Source: Agrobacterium larrymoorei
GTDB lineage: Bacteria > Pseudomonadota > Alphaproteobacteria > Rhizobiales > Rhizobiaceae
DNA length: 64,000 bases
Direction: 5' to 3'
Assembly: GCF_013322225.1 (NCBI RefSeq)
Contig: NZ_JAAMFB010000027.1
Span: 186,001-250,000, forward strand
The notes beneath the pieces were generated by a model, which searched no databases, was not told the origin of the DNA, and saw only the letters and a list, made by a program, of their open reading frames with translations. The position numbers and the translations under genes were made by a program. This document shows, piece by piece, positions 37,455 through 46,205 of the stretch. Positions within the stretch are counted from its first letter, which is position 1. Each line of letters begins with the position of its first letter.

Positions 37455-38408
37455 ATGAAACCATATCACTGGGAATCGCATCACGGTAACTTCGGCGATG
37501 ACCTCAATCTCTGGCTCTGGGACTTTCTGTTGCCGGGCCTTCGCGATGTGCATCACGACGTTCTGCTCGTTGGCGTCGGCACGGTGTTGAATGACGTTCT
37601 CTTCCCGCCCGGTCAGCGAAAACTCGTCGTTGGTAGCGGCTATGGTTACGGTGCAGTGCCAAACACGTCCGATACGTCGCTGTGGGATATCCGTTGCGTG
37701 CGCGGTGAAATGACTGCGGCAAAGCTTGGATTACCCGCCGAAATGGGCATCGTTGACCCCGCAGTGATGGTCACGGAAATGCCGGAGTTTCGCAACCTGA
37801 CGAAAATCCACAAGAAGACCTTCGTTCCGCATTGGGAATCGGCGGAGTTCGGCATGTGGGAAACGGTTTGCGAGCCATCCGGTCTGACTTATCTCGATCC
37901 TCGTGGTGAGGCCAAATCAGTAATCAAGCACATTGCTCAGTCGGAATTCATCGTCGCCGAATCCATGCATGGCGCGATTCTGGCAGACGCTTTCCGCGTG
38001 CCGTGGGTCGCTGTCAGCACGTCTACGTCTATCAACAGCTTCAAATGGAGCGACTGGGCCGGTAGCGTCGGCGTGAAATACGAACCGCGCTACGTACCCG
38101 TTTCAACCCGTGCCGAGGCGGCGAAGAAAGGTTCGAAGTTCTGGGGCATGAGCTTCCCACCACCTGCACCAGCGGAAATCGTGGATCGCCCGGCCATTGA
38201 GCATCATGACGACGGGGACGTTCTGGTTCGTGCTGAGCCTCAGCGCCCGCTACGAAAGCTTGCCAAGCAAGTGCTTGCCGCTCCGTCCAGTCTTGCCTTG
38301 TGGCAGGCGAGCCGCGCAGAACCACGCCTCAGCCCAGACGGCCGCCTCGAGGAGCGCAAGGAACGCTTCCAGACAGTGATCGAAACGATCAGGCGTGATT
38401 ATCTTTAA
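37455..38408 (+). CDS. exoV: Succinoglycan pyruvyltransferase ExoV
   Basis: Polysaccharide pyruvyltransferase of 317 residues that ketal-links pyruvate from phosphoenolpyruvate to the terminal glucose. The N-terminus HWESHHGNFGDDLNLWLW contains the family GNFGDDL block, and further motifs are LVVGSGYGYG, IRCVRGEMTAAKLGL and the C-terminal IVAESMHGAILADAFRVPW (conserved S-H-G). AGGAG lies before ATG 37455. It is downstream of exoW in the same operon. Pyruvylation is needed for transport of the repeat in S. meliloti, so this gene is a probable essential part of the pathway. Confidence 0.93.
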   Translation: MKPYHWESHHGNFGDDLNLWLWDFLLPGLRDVHHDVLLVGVGTVLNDVLFPPGQRKLVVGSGYGYGAVPNTSDTSLWDIRCVRGEMTAAKLGLPAEMGIVDPAVMVTEMPEFRNLTKIHKKTFVPHWESAEFGMWETVCEPSGLTYLDPRGEAKSVIKHIAQSEFIVAESMHGAILADAFRVPWVAVSTSTSINSFKWSDWAGSVGVKYEPRYVPVSTRAEAAKKGSKFWGMSFPPPAPAEIVDRPAIEHHDDGDVLVRAEPQRPLRKLAKQVLAAPSSLALWQASRAEPRLSPDGRLEERKERFQTVIETIRRDYL

Positions 38409-38473
38409 GCTAAACCATATCTTTATCGCAAACCGCTGTGCAGATTTGCGACATGCTTAGGATAGCCGCTACC

Positions 38474-39469
38474 TTATGACGGTAGCGGCGTTCCCTTCAG
38501 CAGATAACGAATATCGGCGGGCTGTTGTGGCTTCTTGCGAAGCCGGGCGGTTTTGTCGAACCATATGCCGCTTGTGATGGCTGGCACAGCCGGTAGCCGT
38601 GCAAGTGCGTGGCTCACCGCGCCGCCCAGGCCACCTTTAGCCTTCGCGTCCAGAAAGTCTCTTAATTCGAATTTTTGGCGGATGTGCCGTTCGTGCTCTT
38701 CCAGAATGGCTATCTCCGGTGCGGTAAGTGAGTAGTCCTCCAGTATTTTTCGGTCTGCCTCGTAAAGGAGCCGCAAGTCTTCAGTCCTGTGTCGTCCGCT
38801 AAGCGAATCACCGCGGATGATCGCCCCGTAACCGCAATTGCGGATAACTTTGTAGCGTGCTCCGCATGCAAGCGCGCGGACATAGAGTTCATAGTCCTCA
38901 CCTAACCGGAGGGGCTCGTCATACCGCAAATTATGCTGTTCCAAAAAAGAACGTCGAATAACGGGCTTGAGAAACCCTGTTTCTCCACGCTCTAATCCGC
39001 GCTTTGAAATGTTGCCTTCAACGAATTCGGTGAGGTTTAGAAACTGATGGTCGGGTGCGAAACGATCCGGCGTGATGGAGGATGCTCGCTGGACACCTTG
39101 CTGAATGAAAGCGATATTATCTGCAACGAGATCCCAGTCGTCATCCGCCAGCATTGCGGTGAAGCGCCCTTTGAAGAAGAAATCATCGGCATCCAGAATA
39201 CTGATCAGCGGAGCCGACGAAATCGCAATAGCGTGGTTACGGGCAGCCGAAGGTCCACGGTTGACATCGAAACGTTCGACCTTAAGGCGACCGCTCCCGT
39301 CATCGCAGGCTTGGGCTATCGCGGAAGTCGCGTCGGTCGAACCGTCATCGATCACGACGACTTCGCTGACCTCAGTCTCCGCCAAAGCCGATGATATAGC
39401 CGTTGAAATCGTGTCGGAGGCGTTCTTTGCAGCGATGATCACGCAAATGGAATTCGAACCGAATGTCAT
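38474..39469 (-). CDS. exoU: Succinoglycan glucosyltransferase ExoU (GT2)
   Basis: GT2 glycosyltransferase of 331 residues; ExoU adds a beta-1,6 glucose in the side chain before ExoW. Motifs: ICVIIAAKNASDTISTAI, VVVIDDGSTDATSAIAQ, NRGPSAARNHAIAIS, the metal site SILDADDFFFKGR, and LGEDYELYVRALACG. The start ATG 39469 has AGGGAGCAGGC upstream. It converges on exoV (65-base gap) and follows exoX on the same strand after 115 bases. Overall similarity to exoO is expected within this gene set. Confidence 0.9.
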   Translation of the reverse strand: MTFGSNSICVIIAAKNASDTISTAISSALAETEVSEVVVIDDGSTDATSAIAQACDDGSGRLKVERFDVNRGPSAARNHAIAISSAPLISILDADDFFFKGRFTAMLADDDWDLVADNIAFIQQGVQRASSITPDRFAPDHQFLNLTEFVEGNISKRGLERGETGFLKPVIRRSFLEQHNLRYDEPLRLGEDYELYVRALACGARYKVIRNCGYGAIIRGDSLSGRHRTEDLRLLYEADRKILEDYSLTAPEIAILEEHERHIRQKFELRDFLDAKAKGGLGGAVSHALARLPAVPAITSGIWFDKTARLRKKPQQPADIRYLLKGTPLPS

Positions 39470-39584
39470 GCCTGCTCCCTTGCTTCGTTGCCGAAGTGAC
39501 TTTTGGAAACAGAAAATGTCAGGGATAAGGAACGATCAATTTTATTTCGCACCTGCAAAAAATCAGGAAGCGAGATGGCGTCGA

Positions 39585-39875
39585 TCAGATATCGGTAAGC
39601 TTGGGATGATGTCGCGGAACGGACGAAATATTTTCCGCTGCTGAATGTTCTGGCGCTGGCGATACTTCACGCTGGAACTCCAGCGTCTTGCGCATAAGCT
39701 TCTTTTCGCGCGAAACCAGAAAGAGCACTCCAACAAAATATCCGATCTGGATAATCACAAGACAGATCAGGGTCTGGATAAATGCGGTGTAAAACGAGCC
39801 GTGAATAAAATATGTCGCAACCGCAAACACCATCAGGGCACAGATCATGCTGATGAAGACGCGCGGCGCGTGCAT
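39585..39875 (-). CDS. exoX: ExoX/SyrA-type small membrane repressor of exopolysaccharide production
   Basis: Protein of 96 residues from ATG 39875, which has a GGGGAGG site 7-8 bases upstream; the open frame extends to 39926 but this start is clearly better. Two hydrophobic helices (about 8-27 and 31-54: MICALMVFAVATYFI, IQTLICLVIIQIGYFVGVLFL) are followed by a basic-rich cytoplasmic tail. Length, the start MHAPRVFISMICAL and location next to exoU fit ExoX, which lowers succinoglycan synthesis post-translationally, probably by acting on ExoY. ExoY itself is not adjacent here. Family assignment is from memory of ExoX/PsiA/SyrA proteins. Confidence 0.75.
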   Translation of the reverse strand: MHAPRVFISMICALMVFAVATYFIHGSFYTAFIQTLICLVIIQIGYFVGVLFLVSREKKLMRKTLEFQREVSPAPEHSAAENISSVPRHHPKLTDI

Positions 39876-40143
39876 GTCACTTTCCTCCCCTGACTGAGTT
39901 CTCCCTATGGAGATATCATTTTTCATTGGTTCTTTTTCGCGCGAATATATTATGAAACAGATGTCGTTTCAACTGAGTTATACTTCCATTAGCGTGCGCG
40001 GAATGAAATTTCGGTAAGGTTTAATGGTAAAGTTTACGCGAATTCGCGTGATTGTTCGAAATATTTTCCTGAAACGTTTTAGGGAGCCGAAGCGCAGGGT
40101 TGTATGTCGTCGGCGTCTTTTAAAAACTAGGAGCAGTCTACCG

Positions 40144-40494
40144 ATGGGGCATATTGGTACGTACGTTGCAAACTTCATTAACCATGTACGCCTTAAAAAT
40201 GGGAAATCGATTCCCAACCACCAAGGTGTGCGTGTGACAAAGCGTTCTGAAGTAATTGCGTTTCCTGCCAAAAATCGACTTCGCGACATTCAGCGTTGCG
40301 TGCAGATGCTCGGCAACCTCCACGGCATCGAAGCAAACAGCTTCTGGCGCGACGAATGCCGCGCGCTCGCTGCGCACCTCACCAACCTTGGTTATGACGA
40401 CGCGGCAATGCGTCACGAAGTCATGGAATTCCAGGATGCGGTTCAGATGCAGCTCTGGTCCTTGTCTCAGCCGGAAGAAGCTATTCGAGTTTAA
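40144..40494 (+). CDS. DUF6074-like rhizobial protein
   Basis: Small basic protein of about 116 residues. I place the start at ATG 40144 (TAGGAG about 10 bases upstream). The core reads VIAFPAKNRLRDIQRCVQML, then SFWRDECRALAAHLTNLGY and an amphipathic C-terminal helix (EVMEFQDAVQMQLW). This layout matches the short DUF6074 proteins scattered through Rhizobiaceae genomes; their function is unknown. It has no signal peptide or membrane segment. It stands where exoY follows exoX in S. meliloti, so it marks the edge of the conserved exo order. It converges on the dadA-like gene with an 8-base gap. Confidence 0.65.
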   Translation: MGHIGTYVANFINHVRLKNGKSIPNHQGVRVTKRSEVIAFPAKNRLRDIQRCVQMLGNLHGIEANSFWRDECRALAAHLTNLGYDDAAMRHEVMEFQDAVQMQLWSLSQPEEAIRV

Positions 40495-40502
40495 GCTCGC
40501 AC

Positions 40503-41759
40503 TCAGGCGAAACGGCTGGCGCGAAATGGATCGATCCAAATCGACGTATCCTCGCCATTGACCAATTCCGTGACAAGTCGGGCAGTGGCCGCAGACTGCG
40601 TCAGGCCCAGATGACCATGGCCGAAGGCGTAAATCACCGACGATGTTGCGCGAGACGGCCCGATGACTGGCAGGCTATCGGGCAGCGATGGCCTGAAACC
40701 CATCCATTGCTTGCCGTCCTCAATCTTCAAGCCGGGCAGGAAGCGGCTCGCCTTTTTCAGTATTGCTTCCGACCTTTTGAAATTTGGTGGAAGATCAAGT
40801 CCGCCCAGCTCTACCGCACCACCAACGCGAACTCCGGACGAGAGCGGCGTGACGACGAATGCATGGTCGTTGAAATACAATTGCCGCTTCAGATCGAATG
40901 CGCCTTTGGGCAGGGTGGTGTTGTAACCGCGTTCAGTTTCCAGCGGCACGATGTTGCCAAGTGTTGCCGCAAGCGATTTGGACCACGCGCCGCCAGCAAC
41001 GATGACCCTATCCGCATCGATCTTGTCGCCATTTGCCAACGTGACGATGGTGCTTTCACCCACCGGCTCTATTCGGATCGCTTCGCCCTTTCTGAGTGTA
41101 GCGCCTCTGGAGATCACCAGATCGGCAATCCCTCGCGTAAACTCGTAAGGATCGCTGACCTGCAAACCGGCTGGCGTGAAGATGGCATGTGCAAATTGCG
41201 GTGCGAGACCTGGTTGCAGTTCGTCGATCTCGGCCCTGCCTATTCGGGAGAAGGTGAAGCCCGCTTTGGCCTTTTCCTCCCAGTGTGCTGCAGATCCGTC
41301 GAAGGATGACCGAGAGCCATAAAGATCAAGGGTTCCCGTGTTGGAAATGAAGCGCGACAGCTCCGGTATTGCCGCGACATGCTGCATCTCCGCAGCTGCC
41401 AGCGCCATCATCTTTGTCTGCACTTTCAGTCCGTGCTCAAACATACGCGGCGAGCTGGATTTCCAGAAGCGCCAAAGCCACGGAGCGATTTTATGCGCAT
41501 AGGCAGGCGGAACGCTGAGGGGACCCAAGGGATCGACCAGCCACTTCGGCGCTTTCTTCATGATGCCGGGGGCGGGAATCGGAATGATTTCCGGGAAGGC
41601 GAGTATCCCGGCATTTCCTGCGCTGGCCCCACGCGCAACCTCGCCTCGTTCAAGCAATGTGACTGATTTTCCTGCATTTTGCAGGTACAGCGCTGACATG
41701 ACGCCGATGATGCCCGTGCCAACGACGAGCACTTCGCACTTACCAGAGTTTCCGTCCAT
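40503..41759 (-). CDS. dadA: D-amino-acid dehydrogenase-like FAD oxidoreductase
   Basis: FAD-dependent oxidase/dehydrogenase of 418 residues in the DAO/DadA family. Start ATG 41759 has GAGGC 6 bases upstream. The FAD site is VLVVGTGIIGVMSALYLQNAG near the N-terminus with the glutamate of LLERGEVARGASAGNAGIL; the second half has RVIVAGGAWSKSLAATLG and the C-terminal FAD motif YAFGHGHLGLTQSAATARLV. DadA-type proteins oxidise D-amino acids (D-alanine) and feed electrons to quinone. The typical alanine racemase partner is not adjacent, so other amine substrates remain possible. Confidence 0.8.
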   Translation of the reverse strand: MDGNSGKCEVLVVGTGIIGVMSALYLQNAGKSVTLLERGEVARGASAGNAGILAFPEIIPIPAPGIMKKAPKWLVDPLGPLSVPPAYAHKIAPWLWRFWKSSSPRMFEHGLKVQTKMMALAAAEMQHVAAIPELSRFISNTGTLDLYGSRSSFDGSAAHWEEKAKAGFTFSRIGRAEIDELQPGLAPQFAHAIFTPAGLQVSDPYEFTRGIADLVISRGATLRKGEAIRIEPVGESTIVTLANGDKIDADRVIVAGGAWSKSLAATLGNIVPLETERGYNTTLPKGAFDLKRQLYFNDHAFVVTPLSSGVRVGGAVELGGLDLPPNFKRSEAILKKASRFLPGLKIEDGKQWMGFRPSLPDSLPVIGPSRATSSVIYAFGHGHLGLTQSAATARLVTELVNGEDTSIWIDPFRASRFA

Positions 41760-41840
41760 GGCTTGCCTCATTCACACTGCGCACTTAGACGCCACTCGCG
41801 TCTGGCCCGTTTCGTACCATTGTTGAATACAGTTTGTCGA

Positions 41841-43421
41841 CTAGCGCGGTGGGGAGGCTGCTTCGAAGTTATCCGGCGTTATGACGGCATAGCTGAACAC
41901 CTGCATCTTTCCTCCGACTGGAAAATACATGGGTGTTTTAAACTGCTGGATCGTTACGCTCTTGAGCTTGACGCTGATCTGTTCTTCCAGCCAGTGCGAT
42001 AATCTGTCCGTTGCGTCACCATCACCGTTCCAGACAAAGAGAATTGGATGATCGAAGGACGGCTGAAACTTGGGATCGAAATCATCATAGATGATCGTAG
42101 CGACTGGCGTCTTGTTGAACACGAACCGAAGATTTCCTCCCGTATGCCAGTCCGGTGTGATGATGACGGAGGGGGAGATACCTTTATCGTTATGAATGTA
42201 ACGCTGGAAACTTTCGTAGTCATAGTTCGATCTGGAGGCTTTACCCGTCCATGCTTGCAAAGGAACGCTCAGGATCAGCGCAACAGGCAGTAATGCCATG
42301 ATTGCGAGTGCGGTAGGCAGAACTCTCTTTTGGAACCCGACCTCATCGAGTGACCGCTGCTCAAGCCAAAGCGCAGCAAGAATGGGAAACGGCATCATTA
42401 ACGGCAAAAGCCACCGATCGCGCACTTCGGTCATGGTCGTGGAAACAATGACGACGAAGAGGACCACGGTGAGGGCAAAGAAATAATGCACGAAGAAACG
42501 CAGCCAGTCGGATTTGGCGGCACGGCTTGTTTTGCCGGCAGTTTGTTTTTGAGCCGACCACCAGATGAGCAAAGAAGGCAGTGCGATGATGACGAGCGAA
42601 CCGAACGCGACGCGCGCCAGCCCGAGCAGGATTTGCAGTGGCCTGCTGTCCGGTGCCTCTTCTGCCATACGCCGCATCGTCACATCGGATGCAAAGGTAA
42701 AGTTTTCGAAGAGCCAGAAAGCATGAGGCAGAAAGACGATAAGGCTGATGCCGATGGTAAGCAGAAAGCGACGGTCGAGAATGCGCTCGCGCCCCTGCGG
42801 ATGAAACCACACGGCGGCAAGCACCGCTGGCAGGACAAGCACAAAATTGTACTTCGACAACATTCCGAGGCCGACAGCGAGGCCAACGAGCGCATAACCC
42901 ACCGTCGTCGGCTTCTGAATGAGGCGAATGCTGAGATAAACGACCCATGTGCAGGTCAGCATCAGCATCGTGGTATGGGTGAGATCCCGCTGCGCCTGCC
43001 AGAATACCTGCGGACTGAAGAATAGCGCCATGGCTGCAATCAGAACCAGTCGCTTGTCTTTTAATACAAGAGCGGCGCTCTTGATGTAGATGGCGAAGGT
43101 AAGGAAAAGGATGAGGTTCTTGGCGATGGCAATGGTGGCCAGAGATGTGCCAAATAGCTGGAAGACTGCCTGCTGAAACCAGTTGTAGAGCGGCGGCTGC
43201 GCATCGTAACCAAGTGCGAGCCACTGTGCGAACAACACCTGTTGCGCTTCATCGATACGCAATGCGGGTGGCATGGCGAGCCGGGTGAATATCTGGAGAA
43301 GATAATATAAGCCGAATAGAGCGATAACTGCGTTCGGATTGCCGATGAGACTTTCCGAAATACGCCTGTAAAAACCTTCAGTGGTTTCACCGGACGTTCT
43401 CATCGTCGGGCATTTCAACAT
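41841..43421 (-). CDS. Membrane glycosyltransferase of GT39/PMT type (ArnT-like)
   Basis: Inner-membrane protein of 526 residues with about ten hydrophobic helices followed by a roughly 130-residue soluble C-terminal part. The first periplasmic loop has the acidic catalytic motif (PALRIDEAQQVLFAQ), and QAVFQLFGTS and FWQAQRDLTHTTMLML follow, as in GT39/PMT and ArnT-type enzymes that use polyprenyl-phosphate sugars. These modify lipid A, lipopolysaccharide or proteins; the acceptor here is unknown. A strong ribosome site is lacking; ATG 43403 is an alternative start. It is 81 bases upstream of dadA, same strand, and no aminoarabinose synthesis genes are near. Confidence 0.78.
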   Translation of the reverse strand: MLKCPTMRTSGETTEGFYRRISESLIGNPNAVIALFGLYYLLQIFTRLAMPPALRIDEAQQVLFAQWLALGYDAQPPLYNWFQQAVFQLFGTSLATIAIAKNLILFLTFAIYIKSAALVLKDKRLVLIAAMALFFSPQVFWQAQRDLTHTTMLMLTCTWVVYLSIRLIQKPTTVGYALVGLAVGLGMLSKYNFVLVLPAVLAAVWFHPQGRERILDRRFLLTIGISLIVFLPHAFWLFENFTFASDVTMRRMAEEAPDSRPLQILLGLARVAFGSLVIIALPSLLIWWSAQKQTAGKTSRAAKSDWLRFFVHYFFALTVVLFVVIVSTTMTEVRDRWLLPLMMPFPILAALWLEQRSLDEVGFQKRVLPTALAIMALLPVALILSVPLQAWTGKASRSNYDYESFQRYIHNDKGISPSVIITPDWHTGGNLRFVFNKTPVATIIYDDFDPKFQPSFDHPILFVWNGDGDATDRLSHWLEEQISVKLKSVTIQQFKTPMYFPVGGKMQVFSYAVITPDNFEAASPPR

Positions 43422-43564
43422 CGTGTTTCCGTATCCCAGCCACTACCTGCGCTTCTCAGGCAGCACAGATGCCCCCTAATTGCGAAGGGACGCAATCCGA
43501 ATTATGTGGCTGAAACGTGTTCTCCAGAAAATACAGAGAAACTTCCTGTGAATTATGAAATTGT

Positions 43565-43592
43565 AGTACCGCCCGGAGTTCTGGGCGGTACT
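43565..43592 (-). terminator. Terminator hairpin between malic enzyme and GT39 genes
   Basis: Perfect 10-base stem AGTACCGCCC / GGGCGGTACT (43565-43574, 43583-43592) with an 8-base loop, 9 bases after the malic enzyme stop. On the minus strand it is followed by ACAATTTC; on the plus strand by GATTTTT. Probably ends the malic enzyme message. Confidence 0.7.
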
Positions 43593-43601
43593 GATTTTTC
43601 C

Positions 43602-45890
43602 TTACCGACCGGCGTTATAGGCCGCAATCGCTGCCATGTTAACGATGTCGCTGTCCTTTGCACCCATCGATGTGATCTGTACGGATTTGTCGAGACCGAC
43701 GAGTAAAGGGCCGATGACGGTCGCGCCACCGAGTTCCTGAAGCATCTTGGTCGATATTGAGGCCGAATGGATGGCAGGCATCACCAGAACGTTGGCCGCG
43801 CCGGAAAGGCGGGCGAAGGGATACTGGCTCTGCATCTTCTGGTGATTAAGCGCGATATCCGCCGACATTTCGCCGTCGACTTCAAAGGCGACATTGCGTT
43901 TGTCGAGTATACGCACCGCTTCACGAACCTTGTCGGAACGCTCGCCGGTCGGGTGACCGAAGGTTGAGTAGGCCAGCATGGCCACGCGAGGCTCATAGCC
44001 AAACCGACGGGCAAGCCCCGCAGCTTCTTCAGCGATATCCGCCAGATCTTCGGCGGAAGGCATGTCGTGAACGGCCGTATCGGCCACGAACACCGTCCGG
44101 TTACGAGAAACAACCAGCGAAACGCCAATGACGCGGTGACCGGGTTTCACATCGATGCAGCGGCGAACGTCTTCCAAGGCGGTGGAATAGTTGCGCGTTG
44201 TTCCCGTCACCATGGCATCGGCATCGCCCATTGCCACCATGCAGGATGCAAAGTGGTTGCGGTCATTATGTATCAGGCGCTGAACGTCCCGCAACAACAG
44301 GCCTTTGCGCTGAAGCCGAGCATAGAGATAATCGATGTACGCATCGACGCGTCCTGAAAGGCGAGCATTGGTGATTTCGATGTTCGGCCGGTCGAGGTCG
44401 ATGCCTGCGCTCTCGGCATTTGCCTTGATGATATCGTCGCGGCCCAGAAGAATGGCGGTGCCGAGACCCTGCGCTGTGAACGAGATTGCAGCGCGCATGA
44501 CCTGTTCTTCTTCCGCTTCCGCGAAAACGACGCGCTTGGGCGAACGACGAACGCGTTCATAGAGCCTTTGCGTCGTGGACGCCATCGGATCGCGTCGAGC
44601 GGAAAGCTCACGCGCATAGGCATCCAGGTCAGGCAAAACGCGACGTGCCACTCCTGTCTCGATAGCCGCCTTGGCAACGGCCACCGGAATTGCTGAGATC
44701 AGACGGGGATCGAACGGGACTGGGATGATATATTGCGGTCCGAAGCGCGGCCGGTTGCCCTGATAGGCCGCAGCGACATCATCCGGCACATCTTCGCGTG
44801 CCAGATCGGCGAGTGCCTGTGCGGCGGCGATTTTCATTTCGTCATTGATCTGGCTTGCACGCACATCCAACGCGCCACGGAAGATATAAGGGAAGCCGAG
44901 AACGTTGTTCACCTGATTGGCGTAGTCGGAGCGGCCCGTCGCCATGATTGCATCGTCACGAATGCGTGCAACTTCTTCCGGCGTGATTTCCGGGTCGGGG
45001 TTGGCCATGGCGAAGATGATCGGCTTCGGTGCCATGGAGCGGATCATATCTTCGGTGAACGCGCCCTTCTGCGAAAGACCGAATACGACATCCGCGCCCT
45101 TCATAGCTTCCGCCAGCGTGCGGTCATCGGTCTTTACCGCATGGGCAGACTTCCACTGGTTCATGCCTTCGGTGCGACCCTGATAGATCACGCCCTTCGT
45201 ATCGCAAAGCGTGATGTTTTCCGGGTTGAAACCCATCGCCTTGATCAGGTCCATACAGGCAATCGCCGCAGCACCGGCACCGTTGCAGACAAGCTTGGTG
45301 GTCTTGAAATCGCGGCCGGTCAGCTCGATGGCGTTGATGAGACCCGCAGCCGCGATGATCGCTGTTCCATGCTGGTCATCATGAAATACCGGAATATCCA
45401 TGATTTCGCGCAGGCGGCTTTCGATGATGAAACATTCCGGCGCCTTGATGTCTTCAAGGTTGATGCCGCCGAAGGAAGGGCCGAGATAACGCACGCAGTT
45501 GACGAATTCGTCCGCATCTTCGGTATCGACCTCTAGATCGATGGAATCGACATCCGCGAAACGCTTGAACAGAACGGACTTGCCTTCCATCACCGGCTTG
45601 GATGCAAGCGCGCCGAGATTGCCAAGGCCGAGAATGGCCGTACCGTTGGAAATGACGGCAACCATGTTGCCGCGAGTGGTATAATCATAGGCGGTGGCCG
45701 GGTCTTCTGCGATGGCCTTTACCGGCACGGCTACCCCTGGTGAATAGGCCAGTGAAAGATCCCGCTGCGTCGCCATCGGCTTGGTGGGGGTGATTTCCAA
45801 CTTTCCGGGACGGCCTTCAGCGTGAAAGTCCAGCGCTTCCTGATCCGTCACAGATGTCCTGCCCGTTGCCGATTTCGCTTTGTCTGACAT
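43602..45890 (-). CDS. maeB: NADP-type malic enzyme fused to a phosphotransacetylase-like domain
   Basis: Bifunctional-looking protein of 762 residues, the size of the rhizobial TME and DME enzymes. The N-terminal 430 or so residues form the malic enzyme (AYSPGVAVPVKAIAED, FHDDQHGTAIIAAAG, VCNGAGAAAIACMDLI for the dinucleotide, FAMANPDPEITPEE), converting malate to pyruvate and CO2. The remaining 330 resemble phosphate acetyltransferase (VFAEAEEEQVMRAA, LLGRDDIIKANAE, GVSLVVSRNRTVFVADTAVHD) but in this fusion family the domain is mostly regulatory, responding to acetyl-CoA. Cofactor preference (NAD or NADP) is not decided by sequence inspection. Monocistronic, with a hairpin after the stop. 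Confidence 0.9.
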   Translation of the reverse strand: MSDKAKSATGRTSVTDQEALDFHAEGRPGKLEITPTKPMATQRDLSLAYSPGVAVPVKAIAEDPATAYDYTTRGNMVAVISNGTAILGLGNLGALASKPVMEGKSVLFKRFADVDSIDLEVDTEDADEFVNCVRYLGPSFGGINLEDIKAPECFIIESRLREIMDIPVFHDDQHGTAIIAAAGLINAIELTGRDFKTTKLVCNGAGAAAIACMDLIKAMGFNPENITLCDTKGVIYQGRTEGMNQWKSAHAVKTDDRTLAEAMKGADVVFGLSQKGAFTEDMIRSMAPKPIIFAMANPDPEITPEEVARIRDDAIMATGRSDYANQVNNVLGFPYIFRGALDVRASQINDEMKIAAAQALADLAREDVPDDVAAAYQGNRPRFGPQYIIPVPFDPRLISAIPVAVAKAAIETGVARRVLPDLDAYARELSARRDPMASTTQRLYERVRRSPKRVVFAEAEEEQVMRAAISFTAQGLGTAILLGRDDIIKANAESAGIDLDRPNIEITNARLSGRVDAYIDYLYARLQRKGLLLRDVQRLIHNDRNHFASCMVAMGDADAMVTGTTRNYSTALEDVRRCIDVKPGHRVIGVSLVVSRNRTVFVADTAVHDMPSAEDLADIAEEAAGLARRFGYEPRVAMLAYSTFGHPTGERSDKVREAVRILDKRNVAFEVDGEMSADIALNHQKMQSQYPFARLSGAANVLVMPAIHSASISTKMLQELGGATVIGPLLVGLDKSVQITSMGAKDSDIVNMAAIAAYNAGR

Positions 45891-46205
45891 TCGCCCCGCC
45901 TTCTTTTTTCAATAGCTATGCCGGCGTTGTTATTTTATTTTTCAGCGTGCTGCCAAGCTTTCAATGTTGTTCACTGCAACAAATCCACTCATCTGCGGGC
46001 GGAGCGAACGCTTCAATCGATTAGGTGTTCCGAATAAGACGATGCTCATCGCTTTTGATTTCTTTCACCGCGTCTACGAGAATCGGAACCGGGTCGGCTG
46101 GTAGCCGTTTCAACGTATGCTGCAACGCAAACTTGGCATTTATTGTCATACATGATTTGTTGGATGCGGTGTAAGTTGAGCGTCCTGAAAGTGAAGAGGT
46201 GAAGT
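45891..46205. other. Divergent intergenic region between maeB and manC
   Basis: This 315-base stretch has no convincing gene. It should contain both promoters. An inverted repeat TTGTT-N6-AACAA is at 45967-45982, about 80 bases upstream of the malic enzyme start. I see no clear -35/-10 pair. Confidence 0.5.

Noticed and set aside
41841-43421. A complete aminoarabinose (arn) lipid A modification pathway with eptA
   Set aside because: Only a generic GT39 protein is present, 28 kb from eptA, with no arnA/B/C/D/E/F genes around it.
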